Shown: one piece after another, positions 1 through 9,086 of the stretch
Layout: every line of letters starts with the position of its first letter
Numbering within the stretch: position 1 is the first letter of the stretch
Assembly (NCBI RefSeq): GCF_003390335.1
Contig: NZ_QUOU01000001.1
Span: 2,728,001 to 2,792,000, forward strand
DNA: 64,000 nucleotides
Direction of reading: 5' to 3'
From: Thalassotalea euphylliae
Lineage (GTDB): Bacteria > Pseudomonadota > Gammaproteobacteria > Enterobacterales > Alteromonadaceae
Made by a program: the position numbers and the translations under genes
Notes under the pieces: generated by a model
Databases searched by the model: none
What the model was told of the DNA's origin: nothing
The model's input: only the letters and a program-made list of their open reading frames with translations

Positions 1-55
1 TTTTATTTATACTTTAGAAACTGTTGTAATAACCTAAGTTAATTAGGGGCTTAAA

Positions 56-361
56 TTGCTGATCTACACCCATGAAAACCCCGTTGTTGTCGCTAATGTG
101 CAAAACCTGCTAACCATGGCGGGCATAGAGGTATTGCTCAAAAATCAATTTGCCAGCGGCGGTGTTGGCGAGTTAGCGGCCGTAGATGCATGGCCTGAGC
201 TGTGGTTAGTGAATGAGCGTCAGGCGGAAAAAGCCCAACAGATAATTGCCAATGCCAAGCGCCAAGGACAGCGGGAAGATTGGTTTTGCCCTCACTGTAA
301 AGAGCAAAATGGTGCAGCCTTTGAAGTGTGCTGGCAGTGCGAAACTCCTTTTCCCGAATAA
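56..361 (+). CDS. DUF2007-type small protein with C-terminal zinc ribbon
   Basis: This 101-residue protein has an N-terminal alpha/beta domain like the DUF2007 'putative signal transducing' family: an opening MLIYTHENPVVVANVQNLL, a central GGVGELAAVDAWPELWLV, and a charged helix. It ends in a zinc-ribbon-like knuckle, CPHC near residue 78 and CWQC near residue 92, which could bind one metal ion. The start is a TTG; no in-frame ATG lies near it, and the DUF2007 domain begins at once, so TTG fits. The gene stands alone and no partner is evident. Function is unknown beyond the family label, which I assign from its general look. Confidence 0.75.
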   Translation: MLIYTHENPVVVANVQNLLTMAGIEVLLKNQFASGGVGELAAVDAWPELWLVNERQAEKAQQIIANAKRQGQREDWFCPHCKEQNGAAFEVCWQCETPFPE

Positions 362-411
362 CGTTCGTCCTAAATCACACCTGCACTGAATAAAGCACTT
401 TTCTTGGCCTA

Positions 412-523
412 GGTTAGTCAGCAAAGATAAGACAGCCTAGTTAAGACAGCACAGTTAAGACAATTTAGCTTAGACAGTTTACGTTAGACAATCTCGCTTA
501 GAAAATTTAGCGTAGAAAATTGA
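412..523. repeat. Degenerate 14-bp tandem repeat upstream of the acetyltransferase gene
   Basis: Seven consecutive 14-bp units can be laid out from 426 to 523 (for example gttaagacaattta, gcttagacagttta, gcttagaaaattta), and a weaker eighth fits at 412-425. All share a core close to TTAGACA or TTAGAAA. The array fills the gap between the DUF2007 gene and the acetyltransferase gene and stops 17 bases before its ATG, so it lies in the likely promoter or 5' leader. Repeat number could vary between strains. Confidence 0.8.
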
Positions 524-540
524 GAGCAGACGCGCAATTT

Positions 541-1059
541 ATGTCAAACCATCAAATCCAAGATAAACAATCAACGCAGCTAAGTTTATGTGGGCACAAC
601 CCCTCGTTGAAACAGTTTTATCGTTCGCAGCGCTACAGTGCGAAATTTAAAGGCTATGATCAAGCCTTTATCATCACTGACACTGTACTAGAAGAGAAAA
701 ACAGGCAAGAACAAGCTCATGAACAGCAAATTATCGCCGCGGTGATAATTAGTCAGCTGCAATTAGCTCACTCACAAGCCCTATTACACGCGTTAGTCGT
801 GAACAAACAACACCAAAAGCAAGGGCTAGCTAAACAACTACTTAATTACTCTCTCAACCATTGCAGCTTGCCGGTGACGCAGACTGTTTGTTTTGCCAAT
901 GCCAACTTAGCTAAGCTTTACCAAGCCTGTGGCTTTGCGTTTGGCACGGAGTGTGAGTTAACGTCACTATTACGGGATAGGTATATTAGCTACAGTAAAC
1001 ATCAGCCCGAACTCAAGATATTTATCAAAGAGGTTCATAAAGGTGTTAGCGATAAATAA
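541..1059 (+). CDS. GNAT-family N-acetyltransferase
   Basis: The protein is a probable acetyl-CoA-dependent acyltransferase of about 172 residues. The middle shows the GNAT pattern: a beta strand IIAAVIISQLQ, then ALLHALVVNKQHQKQGLAKQLL, where the QKQGLAKQL stretch matches the acetyl-CoA pyrophosphate loop (Q/RxxGxG/A). A late strand and helix (TVCFANANLAKLYQACGFAFG) matches the usual 'N..A..LY...GF' ending. I take the ATG at 541 over an in-frame TTG at 520, because the TTG lies inside the tandem repeat. The substrate cannot be told. It converges on the sirtuin gene with no spacer; a deacylase next to an acyltransferase is suggestive but unproven. Confidence 0.75.
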   Translation: MSNHQIQDKQSTQLSLCGHNPSLKQFYRSQRYSAKFKGYDQAFIITDTVLEEKNRQEQAHEQQIIAAVIISQLQLAHSQALLHALVVNKQHQKQGLAKQLLNYSLNHCSLPVTQTVCFANANLAKLYQACGFAFGTECELTSLLRDRYISYSKHQPELKIFIKEVHKGVSDK

Positions 1060-1755
1060 CTAGCAAAGCGCAAGTAAGTCGGATTTGAGTTTAGCCAGAC
1101 CGCGACTGGCGGTATCAGCAACTACAGTCAAGTTAGTCAACTGACTTACTGCTTCATTAATCGCAGGCTTAGGATCTATGTAGTAAATCGGCGTACCTGT
1201 CGGTGTGAAATTAGCGAGGCTGGCAGCTGGGTAGACTTGCATTGATGTACCAATAATGAGTAATACATCTGCTTGTGCGACCCATTTTGCCGCAGGCGCT
1301 AACATGGGTACCATTTCACCAAACCAAACGATGTTCGGCCGCAGTTGACTGCCTAATTCGCAAGTTTGCCCAATTTCAATATCTTCGCGACATGCGTAAA
1401 CTAGCGAGTCATCACGACTGCTTTTAGACTCTAACAGTTGGCCGTGTAAGTGAATAATTTGGCGACTTCCAGCCCTCTCGTGCAAGTCATCGACATTTTG
1501 TGTGACAATCGTCACATCAAAATGCTGCTCTAAATCCGCTAAAAGCTTATGTCCTTCGTTTGGCTCGGCCGACAACAGCTGGCGCCTGCGTTGATTATAA
1601 AAATCGAGTACAAGTGATGGATTTTGCTGCCAACCTTCAACGCTAGCGACTTCCATCACATCGTGCCCTTCCCATAAACCGTCGGCATCACGAAACGTTT
1701 GTAAACCACTTTCGGCACTCATACCTGCGCCGGATAACACCACCAACTTTTTCAT
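1060..1755 (-). CDS. cobB: NAD-dependent protein deacylase, sirtuin (CobB-like)
   Basis: This 231-residue sirtuin should remove acyl groups from protein lysines using NAD. Visible motifs are GAGMSAESG near residue 9, FRDADGLW near 21, TQNVDDLHERAG near 85 and the catalytic-His stretch IHLHG near 101, then PNIVWFGEMVP and GTSMQVYPAA. The FYNQRRRQL segment near 52 has the Tyr-x-x-Arg arrangement linked to desuccinylase and demalonylase activity in CobB and SIRT5. The zinc-binding insert is atypical: only two cysteines are seen there (ACRED and QTCEL) instead of two CxxC pairs, so structural zinc is probably absent, as in some other bacterial sirtuins. The start ATG follows a normal MKKLVVLSGAG opening. 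Confidence 0.88.
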   Translation of the reverse strand: MKKLVVLSGAGMSAESGLQTFRDADGLWEGHDVMEVASVEGWQQNPSLVLDFYNQRRRQLLSAEPNEGHKLLADLEQHFDVTIVTQNVDDLHERAGSRQIIHLHGQLLESKSSRDDSLVYACREDIEIGQTCELGSQLRPNIVWFGEMVPMLAPAAKWVAQADVLLIIGTSMQVYPAASLANFTPTGTPIYYIDPKPAINEAVSQLTNLTVVADTASRGLAKLKSDLLALC

Positions 1756-1814
1756 TTACGACACTTTTTGTGTTTATCTATGGCCACAGTAAATCATCTC
1801 GCGTAGTCGGTGTA

Positions 1815-2158
1815 CATACCCATGCTGCTTCAACGTGCTTGTTTCAGTTGGAATTAAAAGCGGTTTAGGCAAGGCATTGATTGCAGAGAAGGGTCGCTCT
1901 CCTTTTGTCACATGGAAAGCAAAATCAATAACGCAGCATAAACCGCTTTTAAACCAACCCAATTTTTAAGGTAAGGAAGGCGCTTCACAGGAACTCACTC
2001 TCTGCGTTGCAGCTTATTGAAAGGTTTCCACATGGATGTGGAACATAAGGGCAACGCAGGAGCTGTTTGCCGAGAGTGACCATTCCGGCAAGCTACGCCT
2101 TGATATTGAGTCCCTGTGACAGCGCTGAAATCAAGCACCTTGAAGTAGCATGGGTATA
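1815..2158. mobile_element. MITE-like element with about 33-bp terminal inverted repeats
   Basis: The ends 1815-1847 and 2125-2158 are imperfect inverted repeats that share runs such as ATACCCATGCT and GTGCTTG and end in TTTCAG / CTGAAA; by eye about 30 of 34 positions match. Further inverted pairs are nested inside: 1854-1867 with 1939-1952 (TTAAAAGCGGTTTA), 1985-1997 with 2107-2119 (12 of 13), and CTGCGTTGC at 2002-2010 with GCAACGCAG at 2051-2059, which sit around a TTCCACAT...ATGTGGAA hairpin. No credible gene lies inside. Size, terminal repeats and lack of coding fit a non-autonomous miniature element. I see no clear target duplication. Confidence 0.7.
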
Positions 2159-2226
2159 GAAATTTTAAGGTCTATCGCAATTTTCTCGTCAACCTCACTT
2201 TGGTGCCTGTTTACTGTAAATAAAGC

Positions 2227-3333
2227 TTATTTATTAATTGCCGCCACCTGCGTTAGTGCCTCGTCGCGGCGAACCTTTTGCCCTACTTGCAAGCGCTCGC
2301 CACCGCGTATAATCACTTCATCGCCAGCTTTGATGTTGCCCGTTACCGAAATCCACTGGCCGATCCCCTGTCCTACTAACACACTCACTTTTTGTGCGAT
2401 ATCTTGGTTATCAACTGTCATCACAAAGGTTTCTTGCTCTCGCAGCACTAAGGCATCACGCGGAACCAGTGTTGCCTGCGCGCTTGCCGCTTTGGGCAGA
2501 GAAACCGTGACCGCACTGCCCGACATCATGCCACTGCCATCGGCTTGCAGGCGCACATCAAAAGTACGTGAGGCTTGATCACCCGCTAAACTCCACGTTC
2601 TTACGGGTAACTCAAGCAAAGTACCTTGCCATTTCACCAGTACCTTATCATCCGCTTTGATGTGCGGAGCAATAGCGATGGGTGCTGCAATTTTAACATC
2701 GAGGTGATGTGTATCTACTAGTTGCAATACTGGGCTGCCGCTCATCACCAACACCCCTTCATCGACAAAGCGCTGGCTAATACTACCGCTAAACGGGGCT
2801 TTGATTTGAGATTTATCAATCGCCAATTTGGTTTGCTCCATCGCCAGCTTAGTGGCGTCAACCTCGTTAATGGCAACAGCCAAGTCTTTGACCGTGCGCT
2901 CTAACTCACTTAGCGCGGTATGATTAGTTTGATTTAATGTCGATAATCGCTGTTGCTGCTTTTTCAGGTAAACAACGTCTGCTTGATATTGCTTTAACTC
3001 TGCCTGCTGCTGCGCTAGTCGCAAAGTTAAATGGCGATTGTCTTGCTTGGCAATCACTTGGCCAGCCGCGACCTCTACCCCTACTTCTTCAATCCATAGC
3101 AGTTGCCCAGTTTGCTCTGCTGATAATGGCGAGTTACGCCTGCTGATCACGTTTGCAGGTAACCACATGGTGGGATTTACTTCTTGAGTTTTGACAAAAT
3201 CAACGCTTACTAAGGCCGCTTTTTCTGGCTCTGCCGCACTGGCTTTATTGGCTATGATTGACGTTGCAGAGATACCGAGTGCTAGCGCCATAATAGCCAT
3301 GGTACTTGTTACTTTTGTTAGTGAGTTTTTCAT
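2227..3333 (-). CDS. RND efflux periplasmic adaptor (membrane fusion protein)
   Basis: This 368-residue adaptor should link the inner-membrane pump encoded just upstream to an outer-membrane channel. It has an N-terminal hydrophobic segment (residues about 12-34, ending ASA). Next come a lipoyl-like half (GQLLWIEEVGVEVAAGQVIAKQD), a coiled-coil hairpin rich in Gln and Lys (about 105-170), the second lipoyl half (IKAPFSGSISQRFVDEGVLV) and beta-barrel and membrane-proximal domains. A good AGGAAG ribosome site precedes the ATG. It is downstream of the pump gene on the same strand, 132 bp away. No outer-membrane factor is adjacent, so a shared TolC is likely. Substrate unknown. Confidence 0.9.
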   Translation of the reverse strand: MKNSLTKVTSTMAIMALALGISATSIIANKASAAEPEKAALVSVDFVKTQEVNPTMWLPANVISRRNSPLSAEQTGQLLWIEEVGVEVAAGQVIAKQDNRHLTLRLAQQQAELKQYQADVVYLKKQQQRLSTLNQTNHTALSELERTVKDLAVAINEVDATKLAMEQTKLAIDKSQIKAPFSGSISQRFVDEGVLVMSGSPVLQLVDTHHLDVKIAAPIAIAPHIKADDKVLVKWQGTLLELPVRTWSLAGDQASRTFDVRLQADGSGMMSGSAVTVSLPKAASAQATLVPRDALVLREQETFVMTVDNQDIAQKVSVLVGQGIGQWISVTGNIKAGDEVIIRGGERLQVGQKVRRDEALTQVAAINK

Positions 3334-3465
3334 GATTGCTTCCTGTAATCTGTTCTTTTATTGGTCAAAGTTAGTTATTCAACAGTTGTTTATTTAAAAT
3401 ATGGTTCGCTCACACTTATGCGCTAAAAAGCTACCGCCGGCACTAGTGCTCTGATACTAATGCTC

Positions 3466-6400
3466 TTATTTAAAGGCAACCAAATGTGTCGGTTTTTTAG
3501 GGCTCTGCGGCGCTCTAAATAGAAAATCTTTACCATTTAGACGCAACAAACACGGCAGTAGGATAATGGTAAACATGGTGCTTACCGCCAAGCCACCAAC
3601 AATTACTGATGCCAAGCCACGATAGATGACGCTGCCAGTACCCGGCATAAGCAAGAGCGGTAACATGCCAAAGAAGCTGGTTGCTGTACTCATAAAAATA
3701 GGTCTTAAACGCAACATCAGTGCTTGCTGCACGGCATCGTCACGGGTCATACCAGTAAGCTCTGCTTGTCGAGTTTGGTGAACAAGTAAAATAGCGTTGT
3801 TAACCACTAACCCCAATAAAATCACAAAACCTATCATGGTCAGTAAATCTAAGGGCTGGAACACCACGAGGTTCAGTGTTTGTAGTGCTAAAATGCCGCC
3901 TACTGTTGCTAGCGGAATGGTAATAATCACCAGTAAACTGTCTTTGACCGAGCGAAATAAGGCGGCCATCAACAAGAATAAAATAACCAGTGCAAACGCG
4001 AAATTTTCACTCATCACGCCGATGGCTTTTTCCAACTGATCCGCGCTGCCACCATATTGAATCGTGCCATCTGCGGGCATAACACCAGCAAGCGCAGGCT
4101 CTACCTTGTTTTTAAGGGCGTCGATGGTTTCTTCCAGTGACCAGCCTTGTGGGGGATTAATATTCAACGTAATGGTGCGTTTGCCATCAACGCGTGTTAA
4201 TCGAGAGGGCCCGACTGTGCGATCAATGCGCACCAGCTCAGAAAGCTGGGTAATATTGCCATTGCCAGTCACCACAGGCACATCCCCCAAGGTATCAGGA
4301 TCATCCCAACCTTCGGCACGTAAAATCATATTGATGCGTTTGGTGCCGTTAAAATATTCCCCCACATACAAACCGTCACCTAGCGTTCGGACCACACTGC
4401 CCAGTGCACGGCGATCCCAACCTTGTTCAAGAATCATGCGGTCATCCGGGGTTAGCCTAAGCTCAGGCTCAGCCATTTCAACCCCCGGTCTTGCTTGCAC
4501 ACTCACCTCAGGAATGGCTTGTTTAACAAAGGTTAACCCTTGCTTAGCGGCTTCTTGCAAGGCGCGGTTGTCTTTCGATTGCAAGCGCATTTGTACTTGT
4601 CTACCACCACCAAAGCCGCCAAATAGGTTGCCTTGAAAGGCAAAAGCGTTAGTGTCTGGCAAATCAACCAGCACTTCGTTACGGACAATATCTAACAATT
4701 CATCAACGCGCGTTTGATCTTTAACTCGGACACCAACATTGCCCCCAAAAGGTCCAGTAAATAGATAATAGTTCTTCAATGCTGGCTCTTTTTCACCGTC
4801 CATGTAGGGCTGTAAACGCTCAACAATTTTCGACACTACCTCACGCTCTAAAGTGTCAATATTGGAGCCAGGCGGGAACTGCAAACGGGCATCCACAGCA
4901 TCGCGCTTTACTGGCGGTAAATAATCAAGTTTTGGCATGGCGATGTAAGTAACGAATACGGGTACCGCCAACATCACAGTGGCAATGGTTAAACGGCGTC
5001 GCTTGGTATGGGTTGCTGACATAACCTTGTTGGTAATGGATTGCCATAAGCTTTGATTGGGATCGACAACTTGTTGCTGACGCAAGAAATACTTCGCCAA
5101 TACCGGCAGTAATACAGTAGCAACGAGTAAAGAAACTGAAACGGCAATCGCTATTGTCAGTGCCAAATCGCCAAAAAGTTGGCCCTCGATATCTTTGAGG
5201 AAAAACACCGGAAGAAAAATCGCAACGGTCGTTGCTGTGGAGGCGAGCAATGCGCCCCAAACCTGTTTGGCGCCTAGCTCAGACGCTTCGTGTTTATCTT
5301 TGCCCTGATCTCTCAATCGCAAGATATTTTCGAGCACCACAATTGCCGCATCTAGCACCATGCCAACCGCAAACGCTAACCCCGCCAGAGAAATAACGTT
5401 TAAACTGCGGCCTGTGATGTGCAGTACAATAAAGGTGCTGAATAAGCTGATTGGAATGGCAGTGGCAATAATGAGCGTGGCACGCATGCGGCGCACAAAT
5501 AGCCAAAGCACAGAAAGCGACAACACGACACCAGCAAACAGGTTATTTCTGACCAGATTTATGGCGCGATAAATAAAGACAGATGCATCGAACGATTGCA
5601 CCATCACCAGCTGTTTCGGCGCGAGTAACTCTTTATTAATTGCGGTAATTTCTGTTTTCACGCGGTTCAGCGTTTCCAGCACATTAGCGCCATTTGCTCT
5701 GTCGATGCGCATCGAAAAAGCCGGATTACCATTTTGAATGGCCGTTTCCGACTTATCTGGCCTGCGCACTTCTACCGTGGCAATATCGCCGAGGCGAATA
5801 TTGCGGCCATTACGCGATTCAAGAATAAGATTCGCCAGATCTGACGCATCGTACTTACCACTAAAACGCAGTGTGTATTGCCTGCGCCCGACATCGACAA
5901 AGCCGCCGGTAACGTCATTCGTTGCGGTCACCAGTGATACTAGCTGCGGAATTTGAATACCGTATTCCGCAACCTTGATAGGATCAAAGCGAATTTGCAG
6001 CTCTTCGCGATTGCGATCGGCAAATAACTGCACGCCAGCAACGCCTTGCAGTGCTTCAATACGAGGCTTAATCACTTCACTGGCATAGTCAATATAACTG
6101 TCAATTGGCTCAGGGTTACCCGGTAGAGCTTGCAGGAAAAAGAAGGTTAATGCTGGCGTACCACCGCCAAAGCCACCTAACATAACTCTGGGTGGCCGTG
6201 CATCTCGCGGTTGGTTTTGCACTCTTGTCATTCGGCTGATCACCTCAATCAAGGTTTGATCCATATCGGTTTCCACACCGAATTCCAAATTGATAAAGGC
6301 ATTGCCGCGATTGGCAAACGCATTCATCGAGTGTAGGCCAGGTATCCCCCGTAACACCCGCTCTTGTGGCTCAATAATCTCTGACTCAATTTCTTGCGGC

Positions 6401-6564
6401 GAAGCGGCTCGCCAAAAGGTTTGAATCGAAATGCGCGGGCGTTCAATGTCAGGAAATAGTTGAATCGGCAATTTAATTAGGCTGAGCAAGCCAACCAATA
6501 AGATAAATGCTACGGCGACGGAAACTGCTGCTGGGCTGCGCAGTGCTGTGGAGGTAAGTTTCAT
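3466..6564 (-). CDS. RND multidrug-type efflux pump, AcrB/HAE-1-like
   Basis: At 1032 residues this has full RND length. It opens with a cytoplasmic tip and TM1 (SPAAVSVAVAFILLVGLLSLIKLPIQLFPD), then a large periplasmic loop and the TM2-TM6 block near residues 335-480. The TM4 proton-relay stretch reads GMVLDAAIVVLEN, with one Asp where AcrB has two. A second periplasmic loop and the closing TM block (FALVILFLLMAALFRS ... GFVILLGLVVNNAILLVHQ) follow. It is transcribed before the adaptor gene. The adjacent charged tail is short. Drug or solvent export driven by proton motive force is the family role; the actual substrate cannot be read from sequence. Confidence 0.92.
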   Translation of the reverse strand: MKLTSTALRSPAAVSVAVAFILLVGLLSLIKLPIQLFPDIERPRISIQTFWRAASPQEIESEIIEPQERVLRGIPGLHSMNAFANRGNAFINLEFGVETDMDQTLIEVISRMTRVQNQPRDARPPRVMLGGFGGGTPALTFFFLQALPGNPEPIDSYIDYASEVIKPRIEALQGVAGVQLFADRNREELQIRFDPIKVAEYGIQIPQLVSLVTATNDVTGGFVDVGRRQYTLRFSGKYDASDLANLILESRNGRNIRLGDIATVEVRRPDKSETAIQNGNPAFSMRIDRANGANVLETLNRVKTEITAINKELLAPKQLVMVQSFDASVFIYRAINLVRNNLFAGVVLSLSVLWLFVRRMRATLIIATAIPISLFSTFIVLHITGRSLNVISLAGLAFAVGMVLDAAIVVLENILRLRDQGKDKHEASELGAKQVWGALLASTATTVAIFLPVFFLKDIEGQLFGDLALTIAIAVSVSLLVATVLLPVLAKYFLRQQQVVDPNQSLWQSITNKVMSATHTKRRRLTIATVMLAVPVFVTYIAMPKLDYLPPVKRDAVDARLQFPPGSNIDTLEREVVSKIVERLQPYMDGEKEPALKNYYLFTGPFGGNVGVRVKDQTRVDELLDIVRNEVLVDLPDTNAFAFQGNLFGGFGGGRQVQMRLQSKDNRALQEAAKQGLTFVKQAIPEVSVQARPGVEMAEPELRLTPDDRMILEQGWDRRALGSVVRTLGDGLYVGEYFNGTKRINMILRAEGWDDPDTLGDVPVVTGNGNITQLSELVRIDRTVGPSRLTRVDGKRTITLNINPPQGWSLEETIDALKNKVEPALAGVMPADGTIQYGGSADQLEKAIGVMSENFAFALVILFLLMAALFRSVKDSLLVIITIPLATVGGILALQTLNLVVFQPLDLLTMIGFVILLGLVVNNAILLVHQTRQAELTGMTRDDAVQQALMLRLRPIFMSTATSFFGMLPLLLMPGTGSVIYRGLASVIVGGLAVSTMFTIILLPCLLRLNGKDFLFRAPQSPKKPTHLVAFK

Positions 6565-6923
6565 GTGAGTCCCTTTTCTTTCTGACCAGCCTGTTCACCG
6601 CGGTAATTCTGATTCTAGTTTAATGCGGCTTTGCGACTCGCCCCTTGATGTCGATGCCAAGTTTGCCGATACGTGTAAACGACAAGCAAATGCAATTAAT
6701 TTGATGAGTCAAAAGTAGCAATAGCCGCGATAAGTGCCAGTAGGGAAAAGGTGAATTTGTCAGAAAATACGATAAGTAACGTACATGAAATGCTTAGTAA
6801 TTAGTCGACATACTTTGACATGATTTACGACATATTCAGCAACATCTGTAAATTGGGAAAAGCATAACGTCATGCCTAATAGCAAACATGAATAACCTGT
6901 ATATTTTAGTCAGCTTAAAAAGA
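6565..6923. other. Gene-free stretch upstream of the RND pump
   Basis: No coding region with a plausible protein is seen here. The stretch should hold the promoter of the leftward RND pump operon and, at its left-hand side, the leader close to 6565-6600. A terminator for the chemoreceptor gene begins at 6924. I found no clear palindromic operator. Confidence 0.6.
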
Positions 6924-6949
6924 AAAACGCCCAACAGAGTGGGCGTTTT
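6924..6949 (-). terminator. Rho-independent terminator of the Aer-like receptor gene
   Basis: A perfect 10-bp stem (AAAACGCCCA / TGGGCGTTTT) with a 6-base loop lies 35 bp past the stop codon of the leftward receptor gene. On the minus strand a T-rich run follows. Confidence 0.85.
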
Positions 6950-6984
6950 CACAATATAGACAGTCAATTCAACTGGCTACTTAA

Positions 6985-8529
6985 CTAGCCATTGAATTGA
7001 CTAATCAGGCTTTTTTGATCATTCAAACGAGCCAATAAGTTTTCACTGTAGGCAACCGCTTCTTGGCCGTGCTGCTCACTCGTGCTCGACATACTGGTAA
7101 TAGAAACAATATTTTGGTTAATTTGATCTGCTACCACAGACTGTTCCTCAACCGCTGTCGCAATCTGAGCACTCAGGTTAGCCAGTTCTGTTACTTCAAT
7201 ATTCAATTGAGCTAAAGCGCCGCCCGTGTCATTGGCCAAGCCTACGCAATTTGCCGATAACTCATTGCCTTTTACCATCGCATTGGTTGCTGCATCTGAC
7301 TCATTTCGCAATTGGACAAGTAAATTTGCGATTTCATCGGTAGATTGTTGAGTGCGCATTGCCAACGCTCTAACCTCTTCTGCGACGACCGCAAAGCCTC
7401 TTCCTTGCTCACCTGCACGCGCTGCCTCAATCGCAGCGTTGAGCGCAAGCAAGTTGGTTTGATCAGCAATACTACTTATTTCGCTCAACACCGCCTCAAT
7501 CGTTCGACTGCCCGTGGTCAAACGCTCAATAGCGTGATCAACATTGCCCAGTTGATCAGACAACTCACCAATTGCCGTCACCATAGCGTTAACGACTTCT
7601 TGTCCTTGGCTATTAATTGTTAACCCTTGCTGTGCCACATTGGCACCATTAGCCACAACTTCGGCAATCTCCTGGACAGTGCAAGACATTTGATGAATGG
7701 CAGTCGCAACTTGATCCGTCTCAGATTTTTGCTCAGATAAAATATGGGCAATATTACTGCCCCGCTGTGCAGACTCTTTGGCTGTGTTAGCAATATTACT
7801 TGAATCATCGGCCACTCGACCCACCACGGCTCTTAGCTCAGCCTTGCGCATACAAAGCGCCAAATCAATACAGCTAAGGTCATCGTTTTTCCCTGAATAA
7901 ACCAAGTTCATTAGCGGATTATCGAAGGTTTCTTTTGCTCGATTAACTATCGCAACATATCGCTTGCGCCAAGCAGTAAACACAGCGCAACTTACTGCGC
8001 CAATTAACATACCGAACCAAGATAAAAGGTTTGACGTATCGCTAACAACAGACCACAAAGAAATGGCCGTCATCACATATAACGCCATTTGAAACCATAA
8101 GGTTGCGTCTGTTTGACGATTTAATTTACGAGGAGAGGTGCCTTGATTTAATTGGCGATACAAGGTCTCTGCACGATCAACGGCTTGACGGTCGGGTGCC
8201 GTTCGCACTGACTGATACTCATAAACTTCCCCTCGTTCATTTTTTATTGGGGTAACGTAGGCATTTACCCAGTAATAATCACCATTCTTACAGCGATTTT
8301 TTACCAGCCCCATCCAAGGCTTGCCATTTTGAATATAAGACCACATGTTTTTAAATGCCGCTTTGGGCATATCGGGATGGCGCACCATATTGTGTGGTCG
8401 TCCGAGCATTTCATCTAATTCATAGCCCGCGATATGACAAAAACTTTGGTTAGCGTATTTAATATGACTGTTTAGATCTGTTGTAGAGAGCAGGATATCT
8501 TGCTCAGAAAAGCGCTGTTCAATACTCAT
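6985..8529 (-). CDS. Aer-like PAS-domain methyl-accepting chemotaxis protein
   Basis: This 514-residue receptor starts with a PAS domain (about residues 10-115). Its TDLNSHIKYANQSFCHIAGY opening and the MVRHPDMPKAAFKNMW and NGDYYWVNAYVTPI stretches are typical of Aer, where the PAS domain binds FAD and senses redox state or oxygen. A short hydrophobic region near 145-190 (two helices in a hairpin) anchors it without a periplasmic sensor. The C-terminal half is the signalling coiled coil, with the hallmark tip DQTNLLALNAAIEAARAGEQ near 360. No HAMP is obvious. It is a single-gene unit with its own terminator. FAD binding is inferred from the family only. Confidence 0.9.
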   Translation of the reverse strand: MSIEQRFSEQDILLSTTDLNSHIKYANQSFCHIAGYELDEMLGRPHNMVRHPDMPKAAFKNMWSYIQNGKPWMGLVKNRCKNGDYYWVNAYVTPIKNERGEVYEYQSVRTAPDRQAVDRAETLYRQLNQGTSPRKLNRQTDATLWFQMALYVMTAISLWSVVSDTSNLLSWFGMLIGAVSCAVFTAWRKRYVAIVNRAKETFDNPLMNLVYSGKNDDLSCIDLALCMRKAELRAVVGRVADDSSNIANTAKESAQRGSNIAHILSEQKSETDQVATAIHQMSCTVQEIAEVVANGANVAQQGLTINSQGQEVVNAMVTAIGELSDQLGNVDHAIERLTTGSRTIEAVLSEISSIADQTNLLALNAAIEAARAGEQGRGFAVVAEEVRALAMRTQQSTDEIANLLVQLRNESDAATNAMVKGNELSANCVGLANDTGGALAQLNIEVTELANLSAQIATAVEEQSVVADQINQNIVSITSMSSTSEQHGQEAVAYSENLLARLNDQKSLISQFNG

Positions 8530-9008
8530 TCATACCTCTGTTTTGAATGACTTTAAGATAATTTTTATTGCTGTAATTTGCCTGTGATTTAAATGACTAC
8601 TTTGCTATTCAGAGCATTTGTACTTGTTGCAAAGCTCAAGCATTAGACCCTATTTTGAGTTATTGATATATGAATCATTTGTAAATTTAATGTTAACTTG
8701 ATCTAAATTAAACAATCAAGACAAAAGCTTATTTTTTAATCTATTCCTGCTGAATTTAAAATCAAACAGTAGAACTTATCCGAATAAGTCTAAAAATGAC
8801 GTTATATAAGTAGAGGAAGAACTCAGTACGTTTCGCTTTACACATTTGCTGTGTTGCTAGTACGGATTGTTAACCGTTATTGAAGCCTGTAACTCAAATC
8901 ACGTTTAAGGCTGGTTGACTTGCAGATTATTGTTAAACCAATTTGGGAACTATTTTCTATAACCACAAAACCTTGTTTTATAAATAATTTTTTATGAAGC
9001 AACAAAAA
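8530..9008. other. Gene-free stretch between two leftward genes
   Basis: No supported gene lies here. It is AT-rich and should contain the promoter of the Aer-like receptor near 8530-8700. The right part is the 3' region of the cohesin-like gene and ends in its terminator at 9009-9028. No repeat or operator stood out. Confidence 0.55.
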
Positions 9009-9028
9009 AGCCCCAATAAATTGGGGCT
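9009..9028 (-). terminator. Terminator after the cohesin-like gene
   Basis: An 8-bp stem (AGCCCCAA / TTGGGGCT) with a TAAA loop is followed on the minus strand by a run of T. It lies 58 bp past the stop codon of the cohesin-like PEP-CTERM gene and would end the nuclease-cohesin transcript. Confidence 0.85.
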
Positions 9029-9086
9029 AAACTACGTTAATAAAGGTTAATAGCGGTTTGCAAGTACTGTATTACAACCGAGCGCT

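Noticed and set aside
520..540. TTG start for the acetyltransferase
   Set aside because: It lies inside the last 14-bp repeat unit; the ATG at 541 is simpler.
1774..1962. Open frame of 62 codons on the minus strand
   Set aside because: It lies across the left terminal repeat and inner hairpin of the MITE-like element and its translation looks random.
4064..4636. 190-codon plus-strand frame
   Set aside because: It is antisense to the RND pump gene and has a Ser/Pro-rich shadow composition.
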